A stretch of DNA of 64,000 bases, taken from assembly GCF_011082085.1 (NCBI RefSeq), contig NZ_CP041063.1, positions 1,240,001 through 1,304,000 of the forward strand, written 5' to 3'. The notes under the pieces were generated by a model that saw only the letters and a program-made list of their open reading frames with translations, did not search any database and was not told the origin of the DNA. Origin of the DNA: Bacillus sp. Cs-700. GTDB lineage: Bacteria > Bacillota > Bacilli > Bacillales > Guptibacillaceae. The translations under genes were made by a program, and so were the position numbers. Of this stretch, positions 15,751 through 26,801 are shown piece by piece (the stretch's first letter is position 1; the number at the start of each line of letters is the position of its first letter).

Positions 15751-18384
15751 TTAGGAAATGGATTTAACCCAATCTGTTGCATAAGCAAGTGCGTCATCTA
15801 ACTTCTCAGGGTTTTTGCCGCCTGCCTGTGCCATATCCGGACGACCACCACCGCCACCGCCACAGCGTGTAGCAAGCTCTTTAATCAATTTCCCAGCATG
15901 ATAACCTTCTTTTACAAGGTCATCTGTAATACCAGCCGCAAGTTGAACTTTACCATCAGCCCCACTTCCCAACACGACAATGACGCTTCCAATCTGTGAT
16001 TTCAAATCATCAACAATACTACGAAGGTTATTCATATCTGTATCAATGCGTTTAGCAACTACTTTCACACCGTCTACTTCTTGAACATCTCCTGCCATTT
16101 GCTTTGCTTCAACATTTGCAAGTTTTGAGGTCAATGAATCATTTTGGCGTTGTAAATCACGGATCTGACCAAGTAGTGCTTCTGTTCTTGAGGGAACGTC
16201 ATTCACATTTGATTTTAACAAGTTAGCCGTGTTTTTCAAAATCGATACTTGCTGATTCAAAACCTGGTAAGCTCCTTCGCTTGTTACAGCTTCAATACGA
16301 CGTGTTCCTGCACCAATACCTGATTCAGAAACAATTTTAAACAAGCCAATTTCTGCTGTATTTTGAACGTGTGTACCGCCACATAATTCAAGACTATAAT
16401 CACCAACACGTACAACCCGAACAGTATCTCCATATTTTTCACCAAACAATGCCATAGCTCCCATTGCTTTAGCTTCGTCAATCGGCTTTACCATCGTATT
16501 CACTGGAATGTTCGCCCAGATTTGATCGTTTACTTGTTTTTCAATCTCTTCAAGTTCTTCAGATGTAATCTGTCCGAAATGAGAGAAGTCAAAGCGAAGG
16601 CGCTCTGAACCTACGAGTGAACCAGCCTGGTTGACATGCTCACCAAGAACATCCTTTAAAGCTTGGTGGAGCAAGTGGGTTGCCGTATGATTCTTTACAA
16701 TAGCCGAACGGTTTGAACGATTGATTTCAGCTGTAATTTTTGCTCCAGTTTTTATTGTCCCAGATTCGACAACCGCCGTATGGACGTGCTGGCCGTTTGG
16801 CGCTTTTTGTACATCCGTTACGCGAAGCTGAACATCTTCACCCCGAATAACACCAGGATCTGCCACTTGCCCGCCGCTTTCAGCATAGAAAGGCGTGCTT
16901 TGGATAATAACTTGGATTTCGTCCCCTTCTGACGCTACTTCCGTCAACTCTTTGTCTCTTATAATAGCGACTACTTCTGTATCAACAGATCGCTCTTCAT
17001 ATCCGACAAAATCGCTTTCCACTGAAATATCACCGAGGGCACCACCCTGAACTTGCATAGAACCTACATCCTGACGAGCATCTCTCGCACGTTTACGCTG
17101 CATTCCCATCTCATGCTCGAAACCTGTACGATCAATTTCCATACCTTCTTCTTCCGCATACTCCTCTGTTAGTTCGACAGGGAAACCGTATGTGTCATAT
17201 AGACGGAAAACATCGCTACCTGAAATAACGTGATTACCGGCTGCTTTTTCTTTCTTCATAATATCCGAAAGAATCGAAAGTCCTTCATTTAAGGTTTCGT
17301 AAAAGCGATCTTCTTCGTTCTTAATCACTTTCTGAATAAATTCTTTCTTAGTATTCACTTCTGGGTAGAACTCAACCATAATGTCCCCCACTACAGGAAC
17401 AAGTTCATACATAAACGGACGATTAATACCAATTTGTTTAGCAAAACGAACAGCTCGTCTAAGCAGTCTTCTTAGTACGTACCCACGTCCCTCATTAGAA
17501 GGTAGGGCACCATCACCAATTGCAAATGTAACCGTTCGAATATGGTCAGCGACTACTTTGAAAGCAGTATCTCCTTCTCGAGAAGCTCCATACTTCACGT
17601 TTGCCATTCGCTCAGTTTCAAGGATTGTCGGCATGAATAGATCTGTATCATAGTTTGTTTTTGCATCTTGAATAACAGATACCATTCGTTCGAGTCCCAT
17701 TCCCGTATCAATATTCTTTTTAGGTAAAGGGGTATAAGTTCCATCTGGATTATGGTTAAACTGAGAAAACACAAGGTTCCAGATTTCAAGATAACGTTCG
17801 TTTTCGCCACCAGGATAGAGTTCTTCTGTAGGATCTTCAAAACCATATTCTTCGCCACGGTCATAGAAAATTTCTGTATTGGGTCCACTCGGACCTTCAC
17901 CGATATCCCAGAAGTTACCCTCTAGTCGAATAATACGCTCTTCTGGAAGGCCAATTTTTTCACTCCAAATTGTATAAGCTTCCTCATCTTCCGGGTGGAT
18001 TGTTACCGATAATTTATCAGCTTCAAAGCCAATCCAATCTTTGCTCGTCAAAAATTCCCAGCCCCATTCAATCGCTTCTTCTTTAAAATAATCTCCGATT
18101 GAAAAGTTTCCAAGCATTTCAAAAAATGTATGGTGACGAGCTGTCTTTCCAACATTTTCAATGTCATTCGTACGAATTGACTTCTGTGCATTCACAATTC
18201 GTGGATTATCAGGGGTAACGCGCCCGTCAAAATATTTCTTTAATGTAGCGACACCGCTATTGATCCACAACAAAGTTGGATCTTCATGAGGTACTAGCGA
18301 TGCACTAGGTTCCACCGAGTGACTTTTTTCTTTAAAGAAATCGATAAACATCTGTCTTACGTCAGCTGACGATAAGTTTTTCAT
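15751..18384 (-). CDS. alaS: Alanyl-tRNA synthetase
   Basis: Charges tRNA-Ala. The class II catalytic core occupies about the first 240 residues ([17 protein letters not shown], motif 2 region). The editing domain follows, with [11 protein letters not shown] near 567 and CGGTHV near 665 as zinc/editing residues, then a C-terminal oligomerisation domain ending with a glycine-rich [16 protein letters not shown]. The length is 877 aa. ATG 18384 has AAGGAGG 9 nt upstream; an ATG at 18393 touches that site. It is controlled by a T-box leader upstream. Confidence 0.97.
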   Translation of the reverse strand: MKNLSSADVRQMFIDFFKEKSHSVEPSASLVPHEDPTLLWINSGVATLKKYFDGRVTPDNPRIVNAQKSIRTNDIENVGKTARHHTFFEMLGNFSIGDYFKEEAIEWGWEFLTSKDWIGFEADKLSVTIHPEDEEAYTIWSEKIGLPEERIIRLEGNFWDIGEGPSGPNTEIFYDRGEEYGFEDPTEELYPGGENERYLEIWNLVFSQFNHNPDGTYTPLPKKNIDTGMGLERMVSVIQDAKTNYDTDLFMPTILETERMANVKYGASREGDTAFKVVADHIRTVTFAIGDGALPSNEGRGYVLRRLLRRAVRFAKQIGINRPFMYELVPVVGDIMVEFYPEVNTKKEFIQKVIKNEEDRFYETLNEGLSILSDIMKKEKAAGNHVISGSDVFRLYDTYGFPVELTEEYAEEEGMEIDRTGFEHEMGMQRKRARDARQDVGSMQVQGGALGDISVESDFVGYEERSVDTEVVAIIRDKELTEVASEGDEIQVIIQSTPFYAESGGQVADPGVIRGEDVQLRVTDVQKAPNGQHVHTAVVESGTIKTGAKITAEINRSNRSAIVKNHTATHLLHQALKDVLGEHVNQAGSLVGSERLRFDFSHFGQITSEELEEIEKQVNDQIWANIPVNTMVKPIDEAKAMGAMALFGEKYGDTVRVVRVGDYSLELCGGTHVQNTAEIGLFKIVSESGIGAGTRRIEAVTSEGAYQVLNQQVSILKNTANLLKSNVNDVPSRTEALLGQIRDLQRQNDSLTSKLANVEAKQMAGDVQEVDGVKVVAKRIDTDMNNLRSIVDDLKSQIGSVIVVLGSGADGKVQLAAGITDDLVKEGYHAGKLIKELATRCGGGGGGRPDMAQAGGKNPEKLDDALAYATDWVKSIS

Positions 18385-18442
18385 ACGAAACATCCTCCTT
18401 CAATTCTGATTGAACTCTTTCGCTATTCAAGGTGGTTTTTTT

Positions 18443-18722
18443 ACATACAAAAAACTCCCATCCCTGAATAAATCAGGGACGAGAGTTTTGTTTTCATACT
18501 CACGCGGTACCACCCTGGTTATAGACATAATCGTCTATCACCTCAAGCGACCGTAACGAGGTCGAGACGGCGGGGATTAATCCGCACTCAGGATTAGCGT
18601 TCTGCTGATCTTATTCATAAAGCTCTTTCAGCCAAGGAGCTTCTCTCTAAGGAATACATTTTGTATTCATGAATAGGGGTCAACATACTGGATCCGTCAA
18701 TGTGTTTGTTTCTTAATCTCTG
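18443..18722 (-). ncRNA. T-box leader of alaS
   Basis: tRNA-sensing leader. The T-box core reads AGGGTGGTACCGCG on the minus strand (18503-18516), pairing region for the tRNA acceptor end. AGAGAG and a GGCTGAAAG hairpin mark the distal part of stem I. GCT, an alanine codon, at 18596-18598 just before CCTGAGT is the likely specifier. The terminator is CTCTCGTCCCTGA / TCAGGGATGGGAG followed by TTTTTTGTATG (about 18448-18486). Uncharged tRNA-Ala should favour read-through into alaS. Confidence 0.92.
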
Positions 18723-18727
18723 AAATA

Positions 18728-18757
18728 ATTATAGTCAGAGCTTGAATCGTTTGTCAA
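18728..18757 (-). promoter_or_regulatory. Sigma-A promoter of alaS
   Basis: Minus strand: perfect TTGACA, 18-nt spacer, perfect TATAAT. The -35 box overlaps the stop codon of the AI-2E-type gene upstream. Confidence 0.85.
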
Positions 18758-19818
18758 TTGCTTCGTTCATCTTCGTTACGATTGAGAATGAGCGCCTTTA
18801 AAACGGCCAGAACAGGAACTGCCAGTATCAATCCAATCACACCGGCAATTTCTCCTCCTGCTAGGAGGCCGAAAATAATAACGACCGGGTGAATATGCAA
18901 ACTTTTCCCTACAATATAGGGAGAAAGGATATTGCTTTCAATAAACTGAAGAACAATAATGACAATGATCGTAACCAACGTCATTTTAACTGAAACAGTC
19001 GACGCAATTAATAATGCTGGCGCCGCCCCTAAAAAAGGTCCAAAATACGGGATAATATCTGTTACGCCGACAATAATGCCAAGCAAGATCGCATATGGAA
19101 GCTTAATTAACCAAAAGCCAAGTGCAGCAAGAACACCTAGAACACTAATGACAAAAAATTGACCTCGAATGTAATTTCCAAGGGATTCATCAATTCGAAT
19201 CAATACGTTTCTACCCGGTTTTCTCCATTTTGGGGGTGTAACTCTCCAAGCTATTTTCTTTAAATCTTCGAAATCTTTAAGCAAATAAAACACAATAAAG
19301 GGAATGATCATGATAATAAAAATAGAACTTAATAGCTTTTTCGCTAATTCAATTGCAAGTGTCAATGTACGGTTAACGGCATCTTCAGCATCCTGAAACG
19401 ATTGATCCACCTTTTCTTGAAGAGCAGGTGGTAAATTAGCTGTAAAGTCATAGGTATGGTGCACCGCATCTCGATACATATCAATAAACATCGGCACGTT
19501 CTCCATTAACTCCTGTGACTGCTTCACAATATGCGGAATCCCTTTAACAATTGCATACCCCGTGCCTCCAAAAAACAGGAGATAGATTAAGAGGACAGCG
19601 ACGCCTCTTGGCAGTCCCTCTTTATGAATTTTCTCTACAATCGGGTGAAGTAAATACGTGATGAGAGAAGCAATTAAAAAGGGAACGATCAATACCGTTA
19701 ACACATTTACAATCGGCTCCCAAATCGGAGCTAATTTCAATAACAAATACACACATAGAAATACAAGCAGAAGGGTTGTTAAATAAATGAGCCAATTAAG
19801 GTTCCATTCACGCTTCAC
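18754..19818 (-). CDS. yrrI: AI-2E-family transporter YrrI
   Basis: A 354-residue membrane protein with about eight predicted helices. A conserved hydrophobic tail carries GIIVGVTDIIPYFGPFLGAAPA and SNILSPYIVGKSLHIHPVVII, the signature of the AI-2E (UPF0118) family. Members transport varied solutes, so the name does not prove AI-2 transport even though luxS is 12 kb away. It lies upstream of alaS, as in B. subtilis. An aqueous loop at about 90-140 separates the N-terminal helices from the rest. Confidence 0.88.
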   Translation of the reverse strand: MKREWNLNWLIYLTTLLLVFLCVYLLLKLAPIWEPIVNVLTVLIVPFLIASLITYLLHPIVEKIHKEGLPRGVAVLLIYLLFFGGTGYAIVKGIPHIVKQSQELMENVPMFIDMYRDAVHHTYDFTANLPPALQEKVDQSFQDAEDAVNRTLTLAIELAKKLLSSIFIIMIIPFIVFYLLKDFEDLKKIAWRVTPPKWRKPGRNVLIRIDESLGNYIRGQFFVISVLGVLAALGFWLIKLPYAILLGIIVGVTDIIPYFGPFLGAAPALLIASTVSVKMTLVTIIVIIVLQFIESNILSPYIVGKSLHIHPVVIIFGLLAGGEIAGVIGLILAVPVLAVLKALILNRNEDERSN

Positions 19819-19845
19819 ATTTGATCCCTCCTGCTATCACGCCAT

Positions 19846-20034
19846 CTACAGTTCCACTCGCATATCATAATCTTCAAATAAATCATCAAGGGATGTAAGT
19901 GAACCATCTTCTTCTACTTGATGAAGGGAGAGTACGCCTTTGATCACAGACATTTCCACAAAACAGTTCCAACAATAGAATTGATTGGCACCGATCTTCC
20001 CTATATTTTTACTTTTACAATTTGGACAATTCAT
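19846..20034 (-). CDS. Small zinc-ribbon protein
   Basis: A 62-residue protein with CPNCKSKNIGKIG and, 18 residues on, YCWNCFVEM: two CxxC pairs that should bind one zinc. The C-terminus is acidic (LTSLDDLFEDYDMRVEL). It resembles B. subtilis YrzR in size and position between recD2 and yrrI. AGGAGG lies 9 nt before ATG 20034; an in-frame ATG at 20040 is only 3 nt from it. Function unknown, possibly nucleic-acid or protein binding. Confidence 0.75.
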   Translation of the reverse strand: MNCPNCKSKNIGKIGANQFYCWNCFVEMSVIKGVLSLHQVEEDGSLTSLDDLFEDYDMRVEL

Positions 20035-20151
20035 CTCCATACGCCTCCTAATCGAGCAATTTAAGAAGATATACATTCCATCCTGTCCATCCACTCCACA
20101 TTCTATACAACGGCTTTAGAAGGGTATTGTCTGTCCAAATGTTTTTCCAAT

Positions 20152-20180
20152 AAAAAAAAGCCAGAAAATCCTCTGACTTT
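20152..20180 (-). terminator. Terminator after recD2
   Basis: AGTCAGA / TCTGGCT with one G-U pair, loop GGATTT, followed by TTTTTTTATTGG on the minus strand; it abuts the recD2 stop. Confidence 0.7.
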
Positions 20181-22450
20181 TAGATTGATTCTTCAATTGT
20201 TGTTTGTTCGCCAATCATTTCTTGCAATTTCTCTGTTAACTGCGTATTTCGAATCTGATCATCTTCTGTTTTTATAGCAAGCTTAATCGCATCTTCTTCA
20301 CCGCACAAAATCAAATAATCTTTGCTTCTTGTAACGGCTGTATAAAGAAGGTTCTTCCGCAGCATCCGATAATATCCTCTTACAATAGGAAGAACCACAA
20401 TTGGAAACTCACTACCCTGGGATTTATGTATAGAGCAGCAATAGGCATGGGTTAATTGATTAAAGTCAGGCCTGTCATAAACCACTTCCTGTCCATCAAA
20501 AGAAACTACAAGTTGATCCTGCTTTTCAATATTTTCTTTCGCAAAGAATACAGAAACCACCTCGCCCATATCGCCATTGAACACATTGTCTTCAGGATTG
20601 TTTACAAGTTGAAGAACTTTATCTCCGACTCGATACACGAGATCTCCATGAAAAAGCTCTCTTCGCTGATCTGTTGGAGGGTTAAATAGCTTTTGAAGCT
20701 CTTGATTTAGTCGATCCACTCCAGCTGATCCTCGATACATCGGAGCAAGAACTTGAATATCTCGAGGAGAGTATCCCTTCTTTAATGCATTGCCACAAAC
20801 TTGCGAAACAACCTCAATAATCTGAGATTGAGAACAAGGAAAGAACCTTCGATCAGGCGTCGGTTTATGGAACTCTTCTGGAAGCTCTCCTTCTTTAATG
20901 GAGTGGGCAAGATCAATAATCGAAGAGCCTTCAGCCTGCCGATAAATGTCCGTCAGTTTACTAACGGGAACAGCATGTGAATCAATCATATCCTTAAGGA
21001 CCTGTCCTGGTCCTACTGAAGGAAGTTGGTCTTCATCCCCAACAACAATCAATTGAATTTGAGATGGTAAGGATTTAAATAATTGATTGGCTAGCCACAC
21101 GTCAACCATAGATACTTCATCCACAATTAATAATCTACCTTCAATTGGATTATTCTCATCATGTTCAAAGCCCGCCTCCCCTTTCCAGCCAAGTAATCTA
21201 TGTATCGTGAAAGCCGGTAATCCGGTTGCTTCACTCATTCGTTTGGCTGCTCTTCCTGTTGGTGCGACGAGCAGAACGGGAAAGGGATTTTCTTTTGTGT
21301 AATCTTTTGGATCTAAAGAAAGGCCATTTAATTCAGCATAAAGCTCAACAATCCCTTTTATAACGGTTGTTTTGCCCGTACCAGGCCCTCCAGTTAAAAT
21401 CATGAACGGAGACGATATCGCTTTTTGTACCGCTTCACGCTGTGATGGCGCATATTGAATGCCGAGTCGTTCTTCGAGATCTCCAAGCGCGCGATAAAAT
21501 TCAGATTCAGGAAAAGAATCAGCATACTCTGTTTGTGACATCACATTATTCAATCCAGTGACAAGACCTTTTTCAGCATAGTAAAGTGAATGTAAATAGA
21601 TTCTCTCTCGATCCAGAATTAACTTATCACTCTCATAAAGCGAAATGAGTTCCCTTGAAATATCTGCTTCATCAAGTCGATCACCTAGCAGCTCATTTAC
21701 AGATCGAATCAAAGCATCGTAATCTAGATACACATGTCCTTCCTGTAACGTTTGTTCATTTAACGTATGAAGACATGCCGCCCTAATGCGATCAGGATGC
21801 TTTCCCTCAATACCAATCGATTTCCCTAAATCGTCCGCTCGTCGAAAACCAATACCTTCCACATCTTGAATAAGCTGATAAGGATTTTTCTCAACAATTT
21901 CGAGTGTGTCTTGTTTATATGCTTTAAAAATTTTCATCGATAGTCTCGGTCCAAACCCTAATTCAGTTAATCGAATCATAATTTGGTCAAGCCCCTGATG
22001 CTCCATGAGAGAATCATATAATCCTTTTGCTTTTTCTTCAGATAGCTTTGGTACCTTACTTAATATTGAGGGATCACGCATAATCTTAGCTATGGCGCGC
22101 TCTCCTAGCGCATCAACAATCGATTCCGCAGTCTTTTCACCAATTCCATGGAATAAATCACTTGATAAGTATTGAATAAGCCCCGGTTTCGATTCAGGCA
22201 TCTGTCGTTCAAATGATTCAACAGCATACTGTTTTCCGTAGCGTGGATGGTCTGTAAACCGTCCATAAAATACGTACGTTTCATCTTCCAAAAGCCTTGG
22301 AATCATTCCATTTACAACGACTTCTTTCTCATCGTAGGGTTCATTCGTTTCTGATATTCGTAGTCTTGCCACCCCATACAAACTATCTTCATTGAAGAAA
22401 ATCATTTGTATCGGTCTTCCTTTGATATAGCCTTTTTGTGGCTGATCCAT
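20180..22450 (-). CDS. recD2: ATP-dependent 5'-3' DNA helicase RecD2
   Basis: SF1B helicase of the RecD family without RecBC, used in replication fork repair. The N-terminal domain (about 1-90) is typical of RecD2, followed by helix-hairpin-helix repeats (SSDLFHGIGEKTAESIV, GIGFRRADDLG). The helicase core has Walker A GGPGTGKTT near 358, Walker B LLIVDEVSM, and late motifs VAPTGRAAKRM and HAYCCSIHKSQGSEFPIV. It is 756 aa; B. subtilis YrrC is about 40 aa longer. It lies after yrrB with a 27-nt gap. Confidence 0.95.
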   Translation of the reverse strand: MDQPQKGYIKGRPIQMIFFNEDSLYGVARLRISETNEPYDEKEVVVNGMIPRLLEDETYVFYGRFTDHPRYGKQYAVESFERQMPESKPGLIQYLSSDLFHGIGEKTAESIVDALGERAIAKIMRDPSILSKVPKLSEEKAKGLYDSLMEHQGLDQIMIRLTELGFGPRLSMKIFKAYKQDTLEIVEKNPYQLIQDVEGIGFRRADDLGKSIGIEGKHPDRIRAACLHTLNEQTLQEGHVYLDYDALIRSVNELLGDRLDEADISRELISLYESDKLILDRERIYLHSLYYAEKGLVTGLNNVMSQTEYADSFPESEFYRALGDLEERLGIQYAPSQREAVQKAISSPFMILTGGPGTGKTTVIKGIVELYAELNGLSLDPKDYTKENPFPVLLVAPTGRAAKRMSEATGLPAFTIHRLLGWKGEAGFEHDENNPIEGRLLIVDEVSMVDVWLANQLFKSLPSQIQLIVVGDEDQLPSVGPGQVLKDMIDSHAVPVSKLTDIYRQAEGSSIIDLAHSIKEGELPEEFHKPTPDRRFFPCSQSQIIEVVSQVCGNALKKGYSPRDIQVLAPMYRGSAGVDRLNQELQKLFNPPTDQRRELFHGDLVYRVGDKVLQLVNNPEDNVFNGDMGEVVSVFFAKENIEKQDQLVVSFDGQEVVYDRPDFNQLTHAYCCSIHKSQGSEFPIVVLPIVRGYYRMLRKNLLYTAVTRSKDYLILCGEEDAIKLAIKTEDDQIRNTQLTEKLQEMIGEQTTIEESI

Positions 22451-22477
22451 AAGATCTTCTCTCCAATAACTTAAAAT

Positions 22478-23146
22478 TTAATTGTTATTGTTCATCGCTT
22501 GTTCCATTTGTTTCTTCCCATTACCTGCTAAGAGATGATCTGGTTGAATAGCGAGTGCACGATCAAAACAGCTAATTGCTTTCTCCAAATTTTCTTGATA
22601 AGCATAGCTCACACCCAAGTTAAACCATGCATCTGCATGATCTGGGTCTTCTTCGACAACTCTCTCAAACTGAGGAAGAGCCACATCGACTGCCCCGTCT
22701 TGCGCAAGACAAAGTGCATACTGGAAACGAGCTTCCGAATCTTCCTCATTGAGTTCAACAGCTCTCTGGAAGAAAGGTAACGCTAAACGTAGCGCATCCT
22801 GCATCATAAAGCATTGGCCCATCATAAAGTGAACATCGCTTTGATCAAGTCCCTGCTGAATCGCTTTTTGATACATATCTGCAGCGTCTTTGTACTGCTC
22901 TAGTTCAAAGAATGCATTTCCTGCACCATAATACGCTGTCCCTTGCGTTTCATCCAGATCAATCGCTTTTTCAAAATATGCGACAGCCTGCTTAATTTCT
23001 CCTGCCTGTGCAAGAAGGTTTCCAATATTCGTATAAGCCACTGGATCCTTAGGGTTCTCTTCAATCGCTTCATATAGTAGCGTTACAGCTTTTTCTAATT
23101 CTCCATTATTCATCGCTTCAATCGCTTGTTCATTTTTTTGGCTCAT
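22478..23146 (-). CDS. yrrB: Tetratricopeptide-repeat protein YrrB
   Basis: A 222-residue protein made almost entirely of about six 34-residue TPR units (for example KDPVAYTNIGNLLAQAGE, TAYYGAGNAFFELEQYKD, ADAWFNLGVSYAYQENLE). No enzyme domain. TPR stacks bind peptides or proteins; B. subtilis YrrB has been structurally studied as a scaffold candidate. It lies between mnmA and recD2, as in B. subtilis. Confidence 0.9.
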   Translation of the reverse strand: MSQKNEQAIEAMNNGELEKAVTLLYEAIEENPKDPVAYTNIGNLLAQAGEIKQAVAYFEKAIDLDETQGTAYYGAGNAFFELEQYKDAADMYQKAIQQGLDQSDVHFMMGQCFMMQDALRLALPFFQRAVELNEEDSEARFQYALCLAQDGAVDVALPQFERVVEEDPDHADAWFNLGVSYAYQENLEKAISCFDRALAIQPDHLLAGNGKKQMEQAMNNNN

Positions 23147-23214
23147 CTTAAAAACTCCTTATTTCTTTAGCTTATTCTCTAGTTTAGCATAAGTTAGCAG
23201 TTGATTCTTCACCT

Positions 23215-23249
23215 CAAAAAACAGCCCCATTTCTTTTTGAAATGAGGCG
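23215..23249 (-). terminator. Terminator after mnmA
   Basis: On the minus strand CCTCATTTC / GAAATGGGG (one G-U pair), loop AAAAA, then CTGTTTTTTG. It lies 6 nt after the mnmA stop. Confidence 0.75.
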
Positions 23250-23254
23250 TGTCA

Positions 23255-24388
<1,134 letters not shown>

Positions 24389-24414
24389 TTAACACAAATT
24401 GTGTCCAGCCTATT

Positions 24415-25557
24415 TTATAACTTCTTCAACCGATTGACAATCTTAACGACTTCACCGGCTGCTTTCTTCGCATCATCGATCGAATTTCCATAGCCAAAAC
24501 TAAATCGTATCGCCGTCTCTGTTCGCTCACTATCTCCAAACATAGCTGTTAACACATGGGAAGGTTCATGCGACCCTGCCGTACAAGCCGATCCGCTTGA
24601 AACCGCAATTCCTGCAAGATCAAGATTCATTAGCATGGGCTCAACCTTTGCATCTAGAAAGCTAACATTCATAACGTGCGGAAGCATGTTTTGACTATCT
24701 CCGTTCACCAAATAAGAAATAGATTCTTCATCAAAAATATCGATCATCACTTGCTTCATATTTTGATAAAGCTCGACTTTCGCATCTCTGTCTACATGCA
24801 TTAGCTCAGCTGCCTTCTCCATTCCAACGATGCCAGCCACGTTTTCCGTACCAGCACGGCGCTTACGCTCTTGCTCTCCACCATAAGAATAAGGAACTAG
24901 CTTTGTGCCAGCCTTTGCATACAGAAAACCTACACCTTTAGGTCCGTTAATCTTATGAGCTGAAACAGAAAGGAGATCAATGCCCATTTCTTTCACATTC
25001 AGGTTGATTAAACCATAAGCCTGAACAGCATCTGTATGAAATAAGATATCAGAATCGTTTGCTATTCTGGCGATCTCTGCAATAGGTTGTATGGTTCCTA
25101 CTTCGTTGTTTCCATACATAACCGTAATCAGGATCGTTTCTGGACGTATCGCGTCTTTCAGATCAGTTATCGAAATCCTACCATTCTCATTTACTGGTAA
25201 GTAGGTCACTCTAAAGCCTTCGATCTCAAGTCCTTTGCACGCATTTAATGCAGCATGATGCTCAATCGCTGTTGTAATAATATGATTTCCTTTTGCCTGG
25301 TTTCCTTTTGCGGCTCCGACAATTGCAAGGTTATCTGCTTCTGTCCCCCCACTTGTGAAAATCACTTCATTCTGGTTAGCGTGAATACTCCTCGCAAGAT
25401 TGCTCCTTGCTTCATCAAGTGCGTGACGCGATTTCCGACCAAACTGATGGATACTAGAAGGATTACCAAAATCATTTTGAAGTGACATCATCATTGCCTT
25501 CATCACATCAGGATGGACGGGCGAAGTTGCAGCATGGTCCATATATATTGCATTCAT
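24415..25557 (-). CDS. yrvO: Cysteine desulfurase for tRNA thiolation
   Basis: PLP enzyme that takes sulfur from cysteine to form an enzyme persulfide. It has YMDHAATSPVHP at the N-terminus, TSGGTEADNLA, the PLP lysine in SAHKINGPKGVGFLY near 204, and the catalytic cysteine in SSGSACTAGSHEPSHVL near 325. The gene sits between cymR and mnmA, the B. subtilis yrvO arrangement, so MnmA is the expected acceptor. It is a distant paralogue of the nifS gene at 63607. Confidence 0.94.
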   Translation of the reverse strand: MNAIYMDHAATSPVHPDVMKAMMMSLQNDFGNPSSIHQFGRKSRHALDEARSNLARSIHANQNEVIFTSGGTEADNLAIVGAAKGNQAKGNHIITTAIEHHAALNACKGLEIEGFRVTYLPVNENGRISITDLKDAIRPETILITVMYGNNEVGTIQPIAEIARIANDSDILFHTDAVQAYGLINLNVKEMGIDLLSVSAHKINGPKGVGFLYAKAGTKLVPYSYGGEQERKRRAGTENVAGIVGMEKAAELMHVDRDAKVELYQNMKQVMIDIFDEESISYLVNGDSQNMLPHVMNVSFLDAKVEPMLMNLDLAGIAVSSGSACTAGSHEPSHVLTAMFGDSERTETAIRFSFGYGNSIDDAKKAAGEVVKIVNRLKKL

Positions 25558-25594
25558 TCCTATTCACCTCTTACGACCAGCAGCGAGCTGGCTA

Positions 25595-26014
25595 CTAAAT
25601 ATAGAACATATAGCTATCTTGTTCGCCTTCTCCTTCATAAGTTGCAAGGTCTTCAAGCGTTGTTGAATCTAGAACATCTTTTACAGCATCTCGTATTTTT
25701 AACCAAAGATCTCGTTTGGCAGGTTCTTCATCATCCATTACTTCAACGGGACTAATCGGTCCTTCTAGCACGCGAATAATGTCCCCTGCTGTAATTGAGC
25801 TTGCTTCTTGCGCAAGAATATAGCCACCATACGCTCCTCGAACACTTTTAACGAGACCGGCATTACGTAATGGGGCAACAAGCTGTTCGAGATAATGCTC
25901 TGATAAGTCTTTGCTTCTAGCAATTGATTTCAAAGAAATAGGTCCATCACCGTGCTTTTTTGCTAACTCCATCATAATCGTTAATCCGTATCTTCCTTTT
26001 GTCGATATCTTCAT
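25595..26014 (-). CDS. cymR: Cysteine metabolism repressor CymR (Rrf2 family)
   Basis: Rrf2-type winged-helix repressor of sulfur uptake and cysteine synthesis genes; in B. subtilis it acts with CysK as a cysteine sensor. MKISTKGRYGLTIMMELA opens the protein, the helix-turn-helix spans about 25-50 (SLKSIARSKDLSEHYLEQLV), and the wing is VKSVRGAYGGYIL. It matches remembered CymR nearly throughout. ATG 26014 follows GAGGTG, giving 139 aa. Likely targets in this window are yrrT-mtnN-luxS-mccAB. It overlaps the end of the YczE-like gene. Confidence 0.95.
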   Translation of the reverse strand: MKISTKGRYGLTIMMELAKKHGDGPISLKSIARSKDLSEHYLEQLVAPLRNAGLVKSVRGAYGGYILAQEASSITAGDIIRVLEGPISPVEVMDDEEPAKRDLWLKIRDAVKDVLDSTTLEDLATYEGEGEQDSYMFYI

Positions 26015-26654
26015 TTCTTCCACCTCTTTCTATCAATCGAGCGACAAACGCTTTACACTGTGGCAAAGAATAACCAACGATCGGACCAATCGTTATACAA
26101 AATAAAAGCGTTCCAATATTAACTGGTCCTTGTAATAGCCACCCAAGAAAAAGAACCACCATTTCCATTGAAAGGCGAATGCGTTGTACCTTCCAACCCG
26201 TGCGCTCGGTTAAGACAAGCATTAAGCTATCTCTTGGACCTGCTCCTCTATCTGCTGCAATATAGAGACCAATCCCATAACCCATAATAAGAATACCACT
26301 AATCAGCATAACCAATTTTCCCGGTAAATGATCAGGGGTTTTCAGAAAAGGAAGCCATAAATAAATGTCAATAAAAATGCCAACTAGAAGCATATTAAGA
26401 AAAGCACCAAGTTTTGGCCATGACCGTTCCAATAAAGACGTCGCCCCAATAATCACGAAACCTATGATAATGGACCACGTACCAATCGTTAATCCGAACT
26501 GCTGATAAAGTCCGATGTGGAATACATCCCACGGCGCACTTCCAGCTTCTGCACGTATCATGAGAGCAATACCAAAAGCCATAACTAAAAGACCTGAAAC
26601 AAAGATTCCCCAGCTCATCCAGAACCAAGATATGCCTCTATTCGTTTGTTTCAT
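25947..26654 (-). CDS. YczE-family integral membrane protein
   Basis: A 235-residue protein with about five to six predicted helices (about 10-32, 50-72, 80-100, 112-132, 162-178 and 182-198) and the segments AGSAPWDVFHIGL and ADRGAGPRDSLM, typical of the YczE/YitT-like membrane family of unknown function. The C-terminal ~23 residues are charged and are encoded by DNA that also carries the ribosome site and first codons of cymR in another frame, a 68-nt overlap. That suggests coupling or an extended C-terminus. It is divergent from rarA. Confidence 0.8.
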   Translation of the reverse strand: MKQTNRGISWFWMSWGIFVSGLLVMAFGIALMIRAEAGSAPWDVFHIGLYQQFGLTIGTWSIIIGFVIIGATSLLERSWPKLGAFLNMLLVGIFIDIYLWLPFLKTPDHLPGKLVMLISGILIMGYGIGLYIAADRGAGPRDSLMLVLTERTGWKVQRIRLSMEMVVLFLGWLLQGPVNIGTLLFCITIGPIVGYSLPQCKAFVARLIERGGRNEDIDKRKIRINDYDGVSKKAR

Positions 26655-26801
26655 TTCATCCCTCTTATCTCAATCTAATCTCATCTATCTAGCTATTGAT
26701 TCTGTTAGTAAACCTTCGCTATTATAGCACGAACCGCTTTTTCTTGCATTTCCAAAACCCGTATAGTATGTTTCAAATAGCTATGAAAGGACGGGTTTTC
26801 T

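Noticed and set aside
18754-19818. AI-2 exporter for the LuxS product
   Set aside because: The AI-2E family name is historical; most members transport other solutes, and the gene is not linked to luxS.
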